Counted from the first letter of the stretch, positions 50,361 to 60,248 are shown. The stretch is DNA of 64,000 nt from Marivirga atlantica (GCF_016734805.1 NZ_JAERQG010000003.1:186001-250000); one strand, 5' to 3'. Notes: generated by a model not told the origin, from the sequence alone. Translations and numbers: made by a program.

Positions 50361-50392
50361 AAAAAAACCCTAGCAATACTGCCAGGGCTTTA
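50361..50392 (-). terminator. intrinsic terminator of glnN
   Basis: On the minus strand AAGCCCTGGC pairs with GCTAGGGTTT around a short loop, followed by seven T. It lies 26 nt after the glnN stop and back to back with the terminator at 50,265. Confidence 0.75.
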
Positions 50393-50417
50393 AAACAAAA
50401 TGAATGGTTGTTTACTA

Positions 50418-52580
50418 TTATCTTAAGAAAAGCATTTCTCTGTACTTCGGTAATGGCCAAAGCTCATCATCTACATACAGTTCAAGCTTATCAGCAGCAT
50501 ATCTGATTTTCTCAAAATAAGCTTCTTTAATATCAGAAGCATATTTAGCTGCTCTTTCATGCATATCTTCAATCTTATTAAGCTCTTTACGCTTTTCTAC
50601 CATTTCGTGTACCAAGCTGGTAAGGTCTTTCGTATAGCCACTGATTAATTCAATGTTCTTTACTATCTCCTTATTATCAAGTTTTAGCTGTGCTAAGTTT
50701 TGTGCATTCTGTGCTAAAGTGTTCTGGTACTTCACAGCAGTAGGGATGATTTGGTTTAAGGCAATATCTCCCATCACTCTTGCTTCAATTTGAAGCTTCA
50801 TCATATAATTTTCCAGATAAATTTCATTTCTGGCTTCAAGCTCTTCGGCAGTCATCACTCCATGCTTAGCAAATAAGTCTTTCGACTTCTTAGAAACAAA
50901 AGCTTCCAATGCTCCTGGAGTATTTTTCACGTTAGGCAAGCCTCTTTTTTCAGCTTCCTTTTCCCACGCTTCAGAATAACCATCACCTTCAAATCTTACT
51001 TTCTTCGAAGCCTTGATGTAATCTCTCAGAATGTTAACAATAGCGATTTTCTTGTCAGTACCTTTATCCATTTCAGCTTTCACCGCTTTGTGGAAATCCG
51101 TTAACTGCTCTGCTACTATTAAATTAAGAATAGTCATCGGCTGCGCTACGTTCTGATCAGAACCTACCGCTCGGAACTCAAACTTATTACCGGTAAAGGC
51201 AAAAGGAGAAGTTCTGTTTCTATCCGTATTATCAAGTATAATTTGAGGGATTTTATCAATACCGAGCTTCATATACATGTTCTCGCCCTTATCGATTTTA
51301 ATATTACCCTTTTCCTCCAATTCATCAAGCACAGCCGTTAACTCTGAACCAATGAATACAGACATAATAGCTGGTGGCGCCTCATTAGCACCTAATCTGT
51401 GGTCGTTACCTGCTGAGGCAATAGAAGCTCTCAATAAATCACCATTGTCATAAATAGCTTTGATGGTATTTACCAGGAATACCAAAAACTGAAGGTTCTC
51501 TCTGGCACTGCTGCTAGGCTGGAATAAGTTGGTACCTGTATTGGTAATTAACGACCAGTTGTTGTGCTTACCACTACCATTTAATCCTGAAAATGGCTTC
51601 TCATGAAATAAAACCTGAAGGTTATGACGTTCCGCTACGCGCTTCATCACATCCATCATTAAGCTGTTGTGGTCTGTTGCTACGTTAATATCTTCAAATA
51701 AAGGAGCCACCTCATACTGACCTGGAGCTACCTCGTTGTGTCTTGTACTTACAGGAATTCCTAACTTTAAAGACTCAATTTCGAAGTCCTTCATATAGTT
51801 ATAAATTCTGCTAGGGATGGCACCAAAGTAGTGATCATCCAGCTGCTGACCTCTTGCCGGGTTATGACCGTACAAGGTTCTGCCTGCCATTACTAAATCA
51901 GGACGGGCCATATATAAAGCCTTATCAACAAGGAAGTACTCCTGCTCGCAACCTAATGAAGCATTTACTTTATTAACATTTCTATCGAATAGTTGAGCTA
52001 CTTTAGTAGCCGCTGCATCTACAGCTTCCACAGCCTTTAATAAAGGTGCTTTGTGGTCAAGCGCCTCACCAGTGTACGAAACAAAAATAGTAGGAATACA
52101 TAAAGTTCTCCCCCAAACAAAGATAGGCGAAGTAGGATCCCAGGCGGTATAACCTCTTGCCTCAAAAGTAGTTCTTAAACCACCATTAGGGAAAGATGAG
52201 GCATCCGGCTCTTGCTGTACAAGCATAGAACCTGCAAACACTTCAATACCTTTTTGTGCATTGAAGAAAGAATCGTGCTTTTCTGCAGTAGCACCTGTTA
52301 GTGGTTGAAACCAGTGCGTATAGTGTGTAACACCTTTAGTGATAGCCCATGTTTTTACTGCTGATGCTACCTGATCCGCAGTTTCCATATCAATCTTTTT
52401 GCCCTTGTCGATTGCCTGCTTAATTTTTTTGAAAACATCAGGTGACAAGCTCGCTTTCATTTGATCCAGCGAAAAAACATCCGTCTGAAAATAATCTGAA
52501 ATTTTGTTCGAAGGAGCTTCTATCCTTTCGGTAGTCCTTTTTTGAACAATGTCTAGCGCGTGTAAGCGTGAATGAGCCAT
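50418..52580 (-). CDS. glnN: glutamine synthetase type III
   Basis: The 720-residue length marks GSIII, the large dodecameric form common in Bacteroidota. Visible landmarks are FTAWDPTSPIFVWG, SLGCEQEYFLVDK, the HNEVAPGQYEVAPLFED motif, NGSGKHNNWSL and ASAGNDHRLGANEAPPAI, plus RNRTSPFAFTGNKFEFRAVGS near the ATP/glutamate site. The C-terminal part is a long helical region specific to type III. It makes glutamine from glutamate, ammonia and ATP. It is a single gene with its own terminator. The 240-nt upstream gap is AT-rich, with no clear operator. Confidence 0.96.
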   Translation of the reverse strand: MAHSRLHALDIVQKRTTERIEAPSNKISDYFQTDVFSLDQMKASLSPDVFKKIKQAIDKGKKIDMETADQVASAVKTWAITKGVTHYTHWFQPLTGATAEKHDSFFNAQKGIEVFAGSMLVQQEPDASSFPNGGLRTTFEARGYTAWDPTSPIFVWGRTLCIPTIFVSYTGEALDHKAPLLKAVEAVDAAATKVAQLFDRNVNKVNASLGCEQEYFLVDKALYMARPDLVMAGRTLYGHNPARGQQLDDHYFGAIPSRIYNYMKDFEIESLKLGIPVSTRHNEVAPGQYEVAPLFEDINVATDHNSLMMDVMKRVAERHNLQVLFHEKPFSGLNGSGKHNNWSLITNTGTNLFQPSSSARENLQFLVFLVNTIKAIYDNGDLLRASIASAGNDHRLGANEAPPAIMSVFIGSELTAVLDELEEKGNIKIDKGENMYMKLGIDKIPQIILDNTDRNRTSPFAFTGNKFEFRAVGSDQNVAQPMTILNLIVAEQLTDFHKAVKAEMDKGTDKKIAIVNILRDYIKASKKVRFEGDGYSEAWEKEAEKRGLPNVKNTPGALEAFVSKKSKDLFAKHGVMTAEELEARNEIYLENYMMKLQIEARVMGDIALNQIIPTAVKYQNTLAQNAQNLAQLKLDNKEIVKNIELISGYTKDLTSLVHEMVEKRKELNKIEDMHERAAKYASDIKEAYFEKIRYAADKLELYVDDELWPLPKYREMLFLR

Positions 52581-52785
52581 TTTTTATGTTTTTTGATTAG
52601 AATTCAATACAAAATTAAGAGGATTTACAAGATTTTTACAAAATCGAGTTATTTTTTTAACCAAATCAGAAAATTTTAGTGAAAAAATCTGAAAACCAGG
52701 TAAAATTTAAAATCCACTTAATAAGATGTGAGTTTCATCGGCTTTTTGCAATCCTTAAAAGCTTTAATAAGAGTAAATTAAAGCT

Positions 52786-52793
52786 TATCTTTG
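52786..52793 (+). promoter_or_regulatory. TAnnTTTG promoter box upstream of mtaB
   Basis: TATCTTTG matches the Bacteroidota -7 consensus, 27 nt before the mtaB ATG. Confidence 0.5.
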
Positions 52794-52820
52794 CAGTCCC
52801 AAAATTGAAAAGCAGTAGGA

Positions 52821-54143
52821 ATGGACAAAAAAGTAGCTTTTTATACTTTAGGATGTAAACTCAACTTCTCTGAAACCTCCTCAATCGCCAGAATGTTTGA
52901 AGGCCGAGGTTATGAAAAGGTGGAGTTTCAGGAAAATCCCGACATATTCGTGATTAACACCTGTTCTGTGACCGAGAACGCAGACAAAAAGTGTAGAAAA
53001 GTAGTAAAGGAGGCTCGAAAGATCAACCCTGATGCTTTTGTGACTATTATTGGTTGTTATGCCCAGCTGAAGCCAAAAGAAATTTCAGAAATTAAAGGAG
53101 TAGATGCCGTTTTAGGCGCTGCAGAGAAATTTCAGCTGATTGATAAGCTGGATGGCTTTACCAAAAAGAAAGAAACACAAGTGCTAGCTTCGGAAATTAG
53201 CGAAGCCAAAACTTTCAATAATGCCTATTCTATAAACGACCGTACCAGAACTTTCCTAAAAGTACAGGATGGCTGTAATTACCATTGTGCTTTCTGTACC
53301 ATTCCGCTGGCACGTGGCAAGAGCCGTAGCGATACCATCGAGAATATTGTAAAAAGTGCGGAAGAAATTGCCGCATCTGGTGTGAGAGAAATCGTACTCA
53401 CAGGTGTGAATACGGGTGACTTTGGGATTCAGGATGGCAGACGGAAAGAGCGTTTCATCGACCTGGTAAAGGCTTTAGATAAGGTGGAAGGCATTGACCG
53501 TTTCCGTATTTCAAGCATAGAGCCTAACCTATTAACCAATGAGATCATTGAATTTGTTAGCCAGTCGAGCAAATTCGTACCTCACTTCCATATCCCATTA
53601 CAAAGTGGAAGTAATAAAATTTTGCGCAAAATGCGCAGAAGGTATTTGCGTGAGTTGTATGTGGACCGCGTAACAAAAATCAAACAGCTTATGCCGTATT
53701 GCTGCATAGGTGTGGATGTAATTGTGGGCTTCCCGGGAGAAACAGAAGAAGACTTTTTGGAGACTTATAACTTCTTAAAAGACCTTCCCGTCTCCTACCT
53801 ACACGTATTTACCTATTCTGAGCGTGCCAATACCGATGCTCCTGAAATGGACAATCCGGTGCCTATGAACATCAGAAATGAGCGTTCACAAATGCTGCGT
53901 AACCTATCCGAAAAGATCAAAAGAAAGTTCTACGAAGAAAATATAGGCCGTGAAGACATTGTATTGTTTGAAAATGATGTAAAAGACGGTATGATGGAAG
54001 GCTTCACCGACAATTATGTGCGCGTAGTGGCCAAATACGACCCTATCCTCATCAATGAATTGAAGAAGGTAAAACTTACTGAAATCAATGAAAAAGGCTT
54101 AATGGAAATTACTGAGGTAGAGACTGAGGTGTTGACCCATTGA
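52821..54143 (+). CDS. mtaB: tRNA threonylcarbamoyladenosine (t6A37) methylthiotransferase MtaB
   Basis: The 440-residue product is a MiaB-like radical-SAM methylthiotransferase. The N-terminal UPF0004 domain holds three cluster cysteines (GCKLNF, NTCSVTENADKKC, GCYAQLKP), followed by radical-SAM CNYHCAFC, GVNTGDFG and PLQSGSNKILRKMRRRY. A C-terminal TRAM-like part ends it. The start GCKLNFSET is typical of MtaB and distinguishes it from MiaB. It adds a methylthio group to t6A37 of ANN-decoding tRNAs. The last codons (EVETEVLTH) are duplicated in degenerate form at 58,927. Confidence 0.92.
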   Translation: MDKKVAFYTLGCKLNFSETSSIARMFEGRGYEKVEFQENPDIFVINTCSVTENADKKCRKVVKEARKINPDAFVTIIGCYAQLKPKEISEIKGVDAVLGAAEKFQLIDKLDGFTKKKETQVLASEISEAKTFNNAYSINDRTRTFLKVQDGCNYHCAFCTIPLARGKSRSDTIENIVKSAEEIAASGVREIVLTGVNTGDFGIQDGRRKERFIDLVKALDKVEGIDRFRISSIEPNLLTNEIIEFVSQSSKFVPHFHIPLQSGSNKILRKMRRRYLRELYVDRVTKIKQLMPYCCIGVDVIVGFPGETEEDFLETYNFLKDLPVSYLHVFTYSERANTDAPEMDNPVPMNIRNERSQMLRNLSEKIKRKFYEENIGREDIVLFENDVKDGMMEGFTDNYVRVVAKYDPILINELKKVKLTEINEKGLMEITEVETEVLTH

Positions 54144-54191
54144 TACCCATCATCAATAGCATTTAAACCTGGGCCGCATGGTCTGGGAAAG

Positions 54192-54229
54192 AAAAAAAGC
54201 ATCCTGAACTGATCAGGATGCTTTTTTTT
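54192..54229. terminator. bidirectional intrinsic terminator
   Basis: AAAAAAAGCATCCTGA (54,192-54,207) and TCAGGATGCTTTTTTT (54,213-54,228) pair fully, with T-runs on both strands. It lies between mtaB and the convergent gene at 54,238 and serves both. Confidence 0.9.
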
Positions 54230-54237
54230 GAATAGAC

Positions 54238-55236
54238 TTACTTTTTCTTTCTGGCTTTTTTAGGCTGCCAGTTTCTTAGCTCCACTAACCTTTCTGTTAG
54301 TGTTTTGGAAAGTCTGCTGCTCACCACATCAAAACCTTCCAAATAATGCGCCTGAAACTCCCCCCTCTTTAGTTCAATAATCGGAATTTCCATTCTTTCT
54401 ATCCCTGCATATCCATACATAACTCCTCCCCTGGCGGTATTCATACTTTTTGAATTGATCCGACCATTATATTCCGCCTCAGGATTATCATTTATTGGGC
54501 CCGCAACACCCATTTCTACTTTATTCAGGCTAATATATTTTCTGTGCGTGGTGGTAAGTATGGTCACAACTAACACCCCATCTAATCCCAGCTTCTCAGC
54601 CAATTCTCCGTATCCGGAAGGACCTTTCACATCCACATCAAGTACACCCGCTGTAACCGGATACCAGGTATAGCCTTCAGGCACCGTGCCTGCAAAATTG
54701 GTTTCTTTTCCATTTTCAAGACTACTGGTGATCATTTGCGTGAAACCACCGGTTTCAATTTCATCTCTACTATTCATGTAGATTTCCTTCTTTTCAGGTG
54801 TGTCGGCAAATTCCGCAGGCTCTAACAACTGTATGTCTACCTCATTAAAAGCCTGTTTCATAGCAGGAAGCATATACTCTTTCAGGTTCTCTATGAGCAG
54901 CTTGCTCCCTTCCTCGGAGGTTGTAAAATAAGTGGTGGTAGTCCAGTTTCCGGCCGTATTAGAAGTTGAAGCGGAAGCCGTATACAACTGCATAGTCAAT
55001 AAACCTATCTTTTTAGGCTGAGGGGTTTTGTCAGCATCCAACAAGCCCACACTGGTAAGTCCTTCGAGCCAATAGGCGCCAGTAAAGCTGGTTTTTACAA
55101 ATTTACCCCATTGCTTATCCTTCATTTCAGCAATATCTTTAATACTCTTTTGAGCTTGAGCCGGACTAATAAACAGCATGCAGCTAAGGGTGGAAGCCAC
55201 CAGCAGGTAGCGTAATTTAAAGTTAAAATGTATCAT
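54238..55236 (-). CDS. hypothetical exported protein
   Basis: The 332-residue product has a signal peptide (YLLVASTLSCMLFISPAQAQ). The mature part has no recognised domain. It has a Ser/Thr-rich stretch YTASASTSNTAGNWTTTTYFTTSEEG, strands such as LDGVLVVTILTTTHRKYISLNKVEMGVAG, and a basic C-terminus KKARKKK. The pattern of alternating strands suggests a lipocalin- or CsgG-like beta structure, which is a weak inference. A second exported-protein gene lies 46 nt upstream in the same direction. Both are within the segment bracketed by mtaB end copies. Confidence 0.75.
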   Translation of the reverse strand: MIHFNFKLRYLLVASTLSCMLFISPAQAQKSIKDIAEMKDKQWGKFVKTSFTGAYWLEGLTSVGLLDADKTPQPKKIGLLTMQLYTASASTSNTAGNWTTTTYFTTSEEGSKLLIENLKEYMLPAMKQAFNEVDIQLLEPAEFADTPEKKEIYMNSRDEIETGGFTQMITSSLENGKETNFAGTVPEGYTWYPVTAGVLDVDVKGPSGYGELAEKLGLDGVLVVTILTTTHRKYISLNKVEMGVAGPINDNPEAEYNGRINSKSMNTARGGVMYGYAGIERMEIPIIELKRGEFQAHYLEGFDVVSSRLSKTLTERLVELRNWQPKKARKKK

Positions 55237-55282
55237 GGTTTTAAAATTTAGTTTATGTTAATTTGAGAGATCTAGTTATTAT

Positions 55283-56101
55283 TTATAAGGCAAGGCCAAA
55301 GGTAAACCTGGCAGCCAGTGTAATGAGGTAAAAGTTGCTGTAAGGGCGCATGCTCACCTCATAATTGATGGATCTTGTTCCATAAAATATTTGCTGAAAG
55401 CCAATTCTTGCCCCCAGCACGGAGGCTTTCAGCTCCGAATCCTGCTGATTAGGGGCATCATCCTTCTCATCAGCTAAGTTGTTGATGGGTGCGAAAATAA
55501 GATCGAGGTACAATTGCTTATCGTAATGGGTATCGTAGATATAGTTATTGTATTCAATTTTGGTATGCTCCCTTTTTCTTCTACAAATCCCCAGCGTAAG
55601 GCCAGCATTGGAGGCAATGCCACTGCTATAGCTGTACAAGCCTGCCTTCGCTAAAATATCGGTTTTCACTTCTCCTTTAGCCTTAAAAGAGCGGTTGTAA
55701 CTTCTCGCATAGCCACCGGATACGCCATAGGAACTCTCCAGCACTATCTTCACCTTGCCATTTTCTTTCTCACCTGCTATAAGAGGGTACATCACGCCCA
55801 GGTTGAGCTCCATAGGTTTGGCTGTATAAGATACGCCTTCTCTTTCAATATGCCCCACTCCTACCAATTCACGATGGCCCTGAAACCAAAGTGTGAGAGG
55901 CAATTGATCCAGGTCGTATTGCGCACGGGCATCTGCCGAAATCCCTAATACGGTGGCCCCTCCTAGAAACATAGCGCCTCCCAATCCAACAAAGCCTTTG
56001 TGGACATCCACATCTGCTTCCAGCACCTTATAGCTGACTTTCTGTGCGTTAAGTGGACAAGACATGCATAGCATGAGTATGATAATTAGATTTTTTTTCA
56101 T
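55283..56101 (-). CDS. hypothetical exported protein, beta-barrel-like
   Basis: The 272-residue product has a signal peptide (KKNLIIILMLCMSCPLNAQ). Alternating strands with Gly and aromatic residues follow (SSYGVSGGYARSYNRSFK, AGLYSYSSGIASNAGLTLGICRRKRE), and it ends YLITLAARFTFGLAL. The final strand ending in a hydrophobic residue suggests an outer-membrane barrel or a surface beta protein. No named family. It is upstream of the gene at 54,238, probably in one transcript. The 250-nt gap on its other side holds no gene. Confidence 0.72.
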   Translation of the reverse strand: MKKNLIIILMLCMSCPLNAQKVSYKVLEADVDVHKGFVGLGGAMFLGGATVLGISADARAQYDLDQLPLTLWFQGHRELVGVGHIEREGVSYTAKPMELNLGVMYPLIAGEKENGKVKIVLESSYGVSGGYARSYNRSFKAKGEVKTDILAKAGLYSYSSGIASNAGLTLGICRRKREHTKIEYNNYIYDTHYDKQLYLDLIFAPINNLADEKDDAPNQQDSELKASVLGARIGFQQIFYGTRSINYEVSMRPYSNFYLITLAARFTFGLAL

Positions 56102-56363
56102 TATTTAAGGGTTTAGTTATGGAAAAATTACTCCCCGCCAGCTGGCAGGGAGCTGCTCTCTTTCAGAAGTTCTCAAAGTCATCAGAGAGCAAATGACTTT
56201 TTATACTATGCTTTTTATAGGCAGCGCAGAGGCTGCATAAAGACAAAAGATTATTTTTATGTGCAATTGATAAGATGGTTCTGTTCATGACTTTGAGAGT
56301 TATTGTTAAGTCAAAATTCCGATTAATATCAGCCTATTCTTATCGTGGTAATTGGGTATTTAT

Positions 56364-58271
56364 ATGTGGAAATTACGTAAAAGGCTTCTTGAGAGCACTT
56401 TAAAAACGATTGGAAAAACCATTGGAGCCAGCCTCCTGCTAGTAGTCTATTTTGGCAGTCATCTCTCATTTGGGCAATCCCATGAGGTAGATTCAGCTGC
56501 TTTTTACAGGGAAATGGCGGTGCAAACCAGCTATAACAATACAGACTCTATGCGATTGATGTTAGCAGCTTACAAACGCCACCTCAATCAGGACCCGAAA
56601 AAGGAAAGTGATTACCTCTCCATATTGGGCATTTATTATCAGCAAAAATCCCAATATGACTCTTCCCTGTATTATCAGGATCGTGCCTATGAACTGGCCT
56701 CCCAAATTCAGGATTCGGTTTTGCTGGCGCAAATCATACAGCGAAAAGGTAATGTGCATAAATACCTGGGGAATTATGAGCTGGCGATGGAGTTATTTTT
56801 TCAAGCAATGTCCATAGCTAAAGCCCAGAATGATACTAAAACGGCTGCCACTGCCGGTATGGCTATAGGGCAGGTATATGGCTATATGCAAGAATATGAC
56901 AAAGCTAGGGACATCATTAGCGAAAGCCTGGAGTACGTTCAGCAAGACCCTGATGATCGCGTGCTCTGGAGCTTACTGATTGAGCGTGGCAATATCAATA
57001 CCATGACGGGCATGCTGGATGCTGCCGAACAAGATTACTCTCAGGCTAAAGTGATAGCGGAGAAATTAAACCTGATGGAAGGTAGAATGCTGATCTACTC
57101 CAACCTGGGGGCAGTATATTTCTTTAGAAATGAAATGGACAAAGCCATTGAAAGCTATCAAAGAGGGGCTTTACTGGCTGATTCTGTTGGGGACAAGATT
57201 TCCTATGGAATAGCGGAAATGAATACTGGTGAGGCCTACTATACCATAGAAGAATTTGAAAAGGCCGAAGAAAAACTGCTCCAAAGTCTGGAGCTTTTCA
57301 GCGAGCTAAAAAGCAAGAATTTCATAAAAGACAATTACTATTACCTCTATGAAATGGAAAGCCGCAGAGGAGATGATAAGAAGGCTTTAAAATACTATCA
57401 GCTACATGCTGCCTATAAAGATTCCATCATCAACGAGAGTAACTTAAATAAAATAGCCGAGCTGCAAACACAATACAAAACGGTAGAAAACGAAAAGCTA
57501 CTGGCAGAAAATCAATTGGAGATCCAGGAAAAGGAAGCGCAGATCTTCTACCTCTATGCCGGCTTTGCCTTATTCATCATTCTGGCTTTTGCTGTCTACT
57601 ACCGCTATAAAGCCAATCAACGACATAAAATGCAGCTGGCCATTGCTCAGGAAAGAGAACAAGGCTTACAAAATGTAGTGATGGCTACGGAAAGCGAGCG
57701 CAACCGCATCAGTAAAGACCTGCATGATGGTGTGGGCCAACAGCTTTCTGCACTCAAGCTGGCACTGGCTGATTTATCGAATAAGGTAGAGGGTGAGGCC
57801 AGGAGTGAAGTAGAAAGTATTGCTTCCCACTTTAAGCAATCGGCCGATGAGGTGCGCTCCATATCGCATCAGATGATGCCCCGCGCTCTAATGGAAAATG
57901 GTTTGGTAGAAGCTATAGAAGATATGCTCCAGCAAGCTTTTGCCTTCTCCTCCATCAGCTACCAATTTGAGCATAAAAATGTAAACCAGCGCTTTGATGA
58001 ACATATAGAGATTGGCCTTTACAGAGTACTGCAGGAGTTGATCAATAACATCATCAAGCATTCCCAGGCGAGCAATGTTCAGGTGCAGTTGTATAAGGTA
58101 GAACAACAGCTGATGCTGCTGGTAGAAGATGATGGTAAGGGGTTAGAAAATAAAGCCACCAAAGGATATGGCCTGAAGAACATAGAAAGCAGGCTGAGCA
58201 TTATTCATGGAAAAGTGAATTTTGAATCTGCCGGAGGAACTACCGCCATCATAAGTGTACCTGTAAAATGA
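56364..58271 (+). CDS. TPR sensor histidine kinase (HisKA_3/NarL-type)
   Basis: ATG 56,364 is preferred over the TTG at 56,352. The 635-residue product has an N-terminal signal/anchor (about 12-35) and TPR hairpins (about 50-335, e.g. RKGNVHKYLGNYELAMELFFQAMSIA). One membrane helix (about 393-412), a HisKA_3 dimer domain with His454 in SKDLHDGVGQQLSALKLAL, and a short HATPase with QELINNIIKHSQ and VEDDGKGLENK follow. It pairs with the LuxR-type regulator that overlaps its stop by 4 nt. The TPR part is likely periplasmic and senses a protein or peptide. This layout is common in Bacteroidota. Confidence 0.92.
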   Translation: MWKLRKRLLESTLKTIGKTIGASLLLVVYFGSHLSFGQSHEVDSAAFYREMAVQTSYNNTDSMRLMLAAYKRHLNQDPKKESDYLSILGIYYQQKSQYDSSLYYQDRAYELASQIQDSVLLAQIIQRKGNVHKYLGNYELAMELFFQAMSIAKAQNDTKTAATAGMAIGQVYGYMQEYDKARDIISESLEYVQQDPDDRVLWSLLIERGNINTMTGMLDAAEQDYSQAKVIAEKLNLMEGRMLIYSNLGAVYFFRNEMDKAIESYQRGALLADSVGDKISYGIAEMNTGEAYYTIEEFEKAEEKLLQSLELFSELKSKNFIKDNYYYLYEMESRRGDDKKALKYYQLHAAYKDSIINESNLNKIAELQTQYKTVENEKLLAENQLEIQEKEAQIFYLYAGFALFIILAFAVYYRYKANQRHKMQLAIAQEREQGLQNVVMATESERNRISKDLHDGVGQQLSALKLALADLSNKVEGEARSEVESIASHFKQSADEVRSISHQMMPRALMENGLVEAIEDMLQQAFAFSSISYQFEHKNVNQRFDEHIEIGLYRVLQELINNIIKHSQASNVQVQLYKVEQQLMLLVEDDGKGLENKATKGYGLKNIESRLSIIHGKVNFESAGGTTAIISVPVK

Positions 58272-58909
58272 AGTATCAGCTTATTTTAGTAGACGACCAC
58301 AAGCTGGTGGCTGAGGGGATCAGTACCTTAATTGGGCAGTTGGAGGATTTTGAACTCATAGCCCAATACAATGATGCCCGTGAAGCACTCAATAAAGTGC
58401 CGCTCTTAAAGCCCGACCTGCTGATCACCGACCTGGATATGCCCTACCTCAACGGACTGGAGCTTATCAGCCAACTGAAACAGGATAATAGCCCGCTTAA
58501 GTTTGTGCTCTTGACCATGCACCTCGACCGAGCTACCGTAAAGCAATGTATGAAGCTGGGTGTGGAAGGCTATATTCTCAAGAATGCCCAGGCCAGCGAA
58601 TTCCAACATTGTCTGCAAACCATTAAGGCAGGCCATAGCTATTATACCCCCCAGGCCATGCAATCGCTGGTAGACAAAGCCAGTGAGATCAAAGCCACGG
58701 CTTTAAAGAAAACACAGCTTTTATCTACCCGGGAGCTGGAAATACTGGTGCTGGTAGCCAAAGGACTTTCCACCAAAGAGATTTCCGATGCTTTGCATAT
58801 TGCTGTACGCACTACGGAAACCCATCGCAAAGCCATTATGCAAAAGCTGGAAGTAAGCAATGTAGCGGGCATGGTACGCATAGCCGTGCAGGAGGGTTTG
58901 TTGGGGTAA
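58268..58909 (+). CDS. NarL/FixJ-family response regulator
   Basis: The 213-residue product has a receiver domain with phospho-acceptor Asp55 (LLITDLDMPYLNG) and a C-terminal LuxR-type helix-turn-helix (STRELEILVLVAKGLSTKEISDALHIAVRTTETHRKAIMQKLEVSNVAGMVRIA). It shares an ATGA stop-start with the TPR kinase, so the two are a two-component pair. Targets are unknown. No dyad was noticed upstream. The gap after it (58,910-59,079) holds the degenerate copy of the mtaB end. Confidence 0.93.
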   Translation: MKYQLILVDDHKLVAEGISTLIGQLEDFELIAQYNDAREALNKVPLLKPDLLITDLDMPYLNGLELISQLKQDNSPLKFVLLTMHLDRATVKQCMKLGVEGYILKNAQASEFQHCLQTIKAGHSYYTPQAMQSLVDKASEIKATALKKTQLLSTRELEILVLVAKGLSTKEISDALHIAVRTTETHRKAIMQKLEVSNVAGMVRIAVQEGLLG

Positions 58910-58926
58910 GATTTAGTGCTTATTAG

Positions 58927-58964
58927 ATTGACGAAGTAGAGACTGAGGTTTTGACTCATTAATA
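58927..58964 (+). repeat. degenerate copy of the mtaB 3' end
   Basis: 31 of 38 bases match 54,108-54,145, with the identical core GTAGAGACTGAGGT. In the matching frame it encodes EVETEVLTH and a stop, the same last residues as mtaB. It lies 18 nt after the response regulator stop. Confidence 0.6.
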
Positions 58965-59079
58965 ATTGTAATTAGCAATTAACCTTTTACATGTAGAGAT
59001 TGGAATCAGACTGATTTATAGGTTCTTTTCTAATAGGTAAAGTGTCACGAGCTACAAGCTTGGGTCAGCTGTAGAAGAC

Positions 59080-59694
59080 TTAAAATCTACAACCCATCCG
59101 TAGTGTTCCCCATGGTTGAAAACCAAAGCTATAGTAGGGGTTACCAACGTACTGACCATATCTTAAATCATATTGTTTAAAAAATATGTATGGAGTAAAA
59201 GCAGCTCCAACGAAAAATACGTCTTTAAAGAAAGAATAATTATAGGCTAATTGAGCCGCCACCACTAAATCAAGCAATCCTTTTCTTTTGTCTCTACCAT
59301 TGGAACCCATGTAGTAATCAAACCAAATATAAGGTACAGGCTCTAAACCAGCTTCAATCATATGATTGCCCATTTTATAAAAAAGCTTTAATTGAATAGG
59401 GAAAAAAAGTGAGTAATCGTACTCTGCTGTCCATGGTGAAAAACCTATACCCAAAGCAACACCTAAATTGTCTTGAAAATATATAGATCCTTCATAATGA
59501 AGGGAGACAGCTCTTGAAACTCCTGGCAATTCAACAAAAACACTATTCTTCTTGCCTCTTACATTTTGAGAGAAACCACAAATTGCTATTGCTAAAAGAA
59601 AAGATATTAAAACTACCTTTTTAGGTATAATGGGTATCACTAAATTTCTCGTTTTTTTAATAGTAAAATTAACACCAGTGCAATAACCAGTCAT
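59080..59694 (-). CDS. hypothetical exported protein, beta-barrel-like
   Basis: The 204-residue frame contains a signal-like stretch IPKKVVLISFLLAIAICGFSQ. Because 25 residues precede this stretch, a GTG at 59,640 is a better start than the ATG at 59,694. The mature part has alternating strands rich in aromatic residues (SVFVELPGVSRAVSLHYEG, YSLFFPIQLKLFYKMG, PYYSFGFQPWGTLRMGCRF) and ends in Phe, typical of small outer-membrane barrels. No family name is certain. The gap 59,695-59,927 shows no gene. Confidence 0.7.
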   Translation of the reverse strand: MTGYCTGVNFTIKKTRNLVIPIIPKKVVLISFLLAIAICGFSQNVRGKKNSVFVELPGVSRAVSLHYEGSIYFQDNLGVALGIGFSPWTAEYDYSLFFPIQLKLFYKMGNHMIEAGLEPVPYIWFDYYMGSNGRDKRKGLLDLVVAAQLAYNYSFFKDVFFVGAAFTPYIFFKQYDLRYGQYVGNPYYSFGFQPWGTLRMGCRF

Positions 59695-59927
59695 ATGCGA
59701 AGATCAAATCATGTTAATTCTCCAAACATCTTTCTACATAGAGGATTGAATCAATGAAAAGCTAACCACACCTAGATAACTGAAGCAGATTTTTTTAGTA
59801 TATTATAAGGTCATTCTGTAGGAATCTAAAAATTCAAAGATACTTTTTTTTACTAATCATAGTTTGAGATATTTCATTCTAACGAAATTTTCTTAACGAA
59901 GTAATTGGGAATCTATAAAAGCTTAAA

Positions 59928-60248
59928 CTACCTACCTTTAATTTTCCTTTTTTTATCTCGGTGTCTCTGGTTAGGGTTATACTTATCTTTCGCAGAATTA
60001 AAAGTAACATCTTTACCGCTATACTTTAGAATAAAGTAAAATACTAAACTAATCAAGCCAAAGTAGATATAGCCCCACGCATTAATTGTAACTGTTGTTG
60101 GGTCTTTGAGCAAAAGTTGGCCCTGAGCAGTGTCATACATATAACCATTAACATACAGGTTCAAAATCTTAAATATTATACCTATAGTAAGAAATAGTAT
60201 TCCAGCAATCAATAAAACTGTCCTAGCCTGTTTATCTATTTTAGCCAT
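59928..60248 (-). CDS. hypothetical two-span membrane protein
   Basis: The 106-residue product has two membrane helices (about 11-30 and 59-78) joined by a short loop. It has a strongly basic C-terminal tail (YNPNQRHRDKKRKIKGR). No domain was recognised. The layout resembles small inner-membrane proteins of Bacteroidota. It is adjacent to the palindromic repeat cluster. Confidence 0.68.
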   Translation of the reverse strand: MAKIDKQARTVLLIAGILFLTIGIIFKILNLYVNGYMYDTAQGQLLLKDPTTVTINAWGYIYFGLISLVFYFILKYSGKDVTFNSAKDKYNPNQRHRDKKRKIKGR

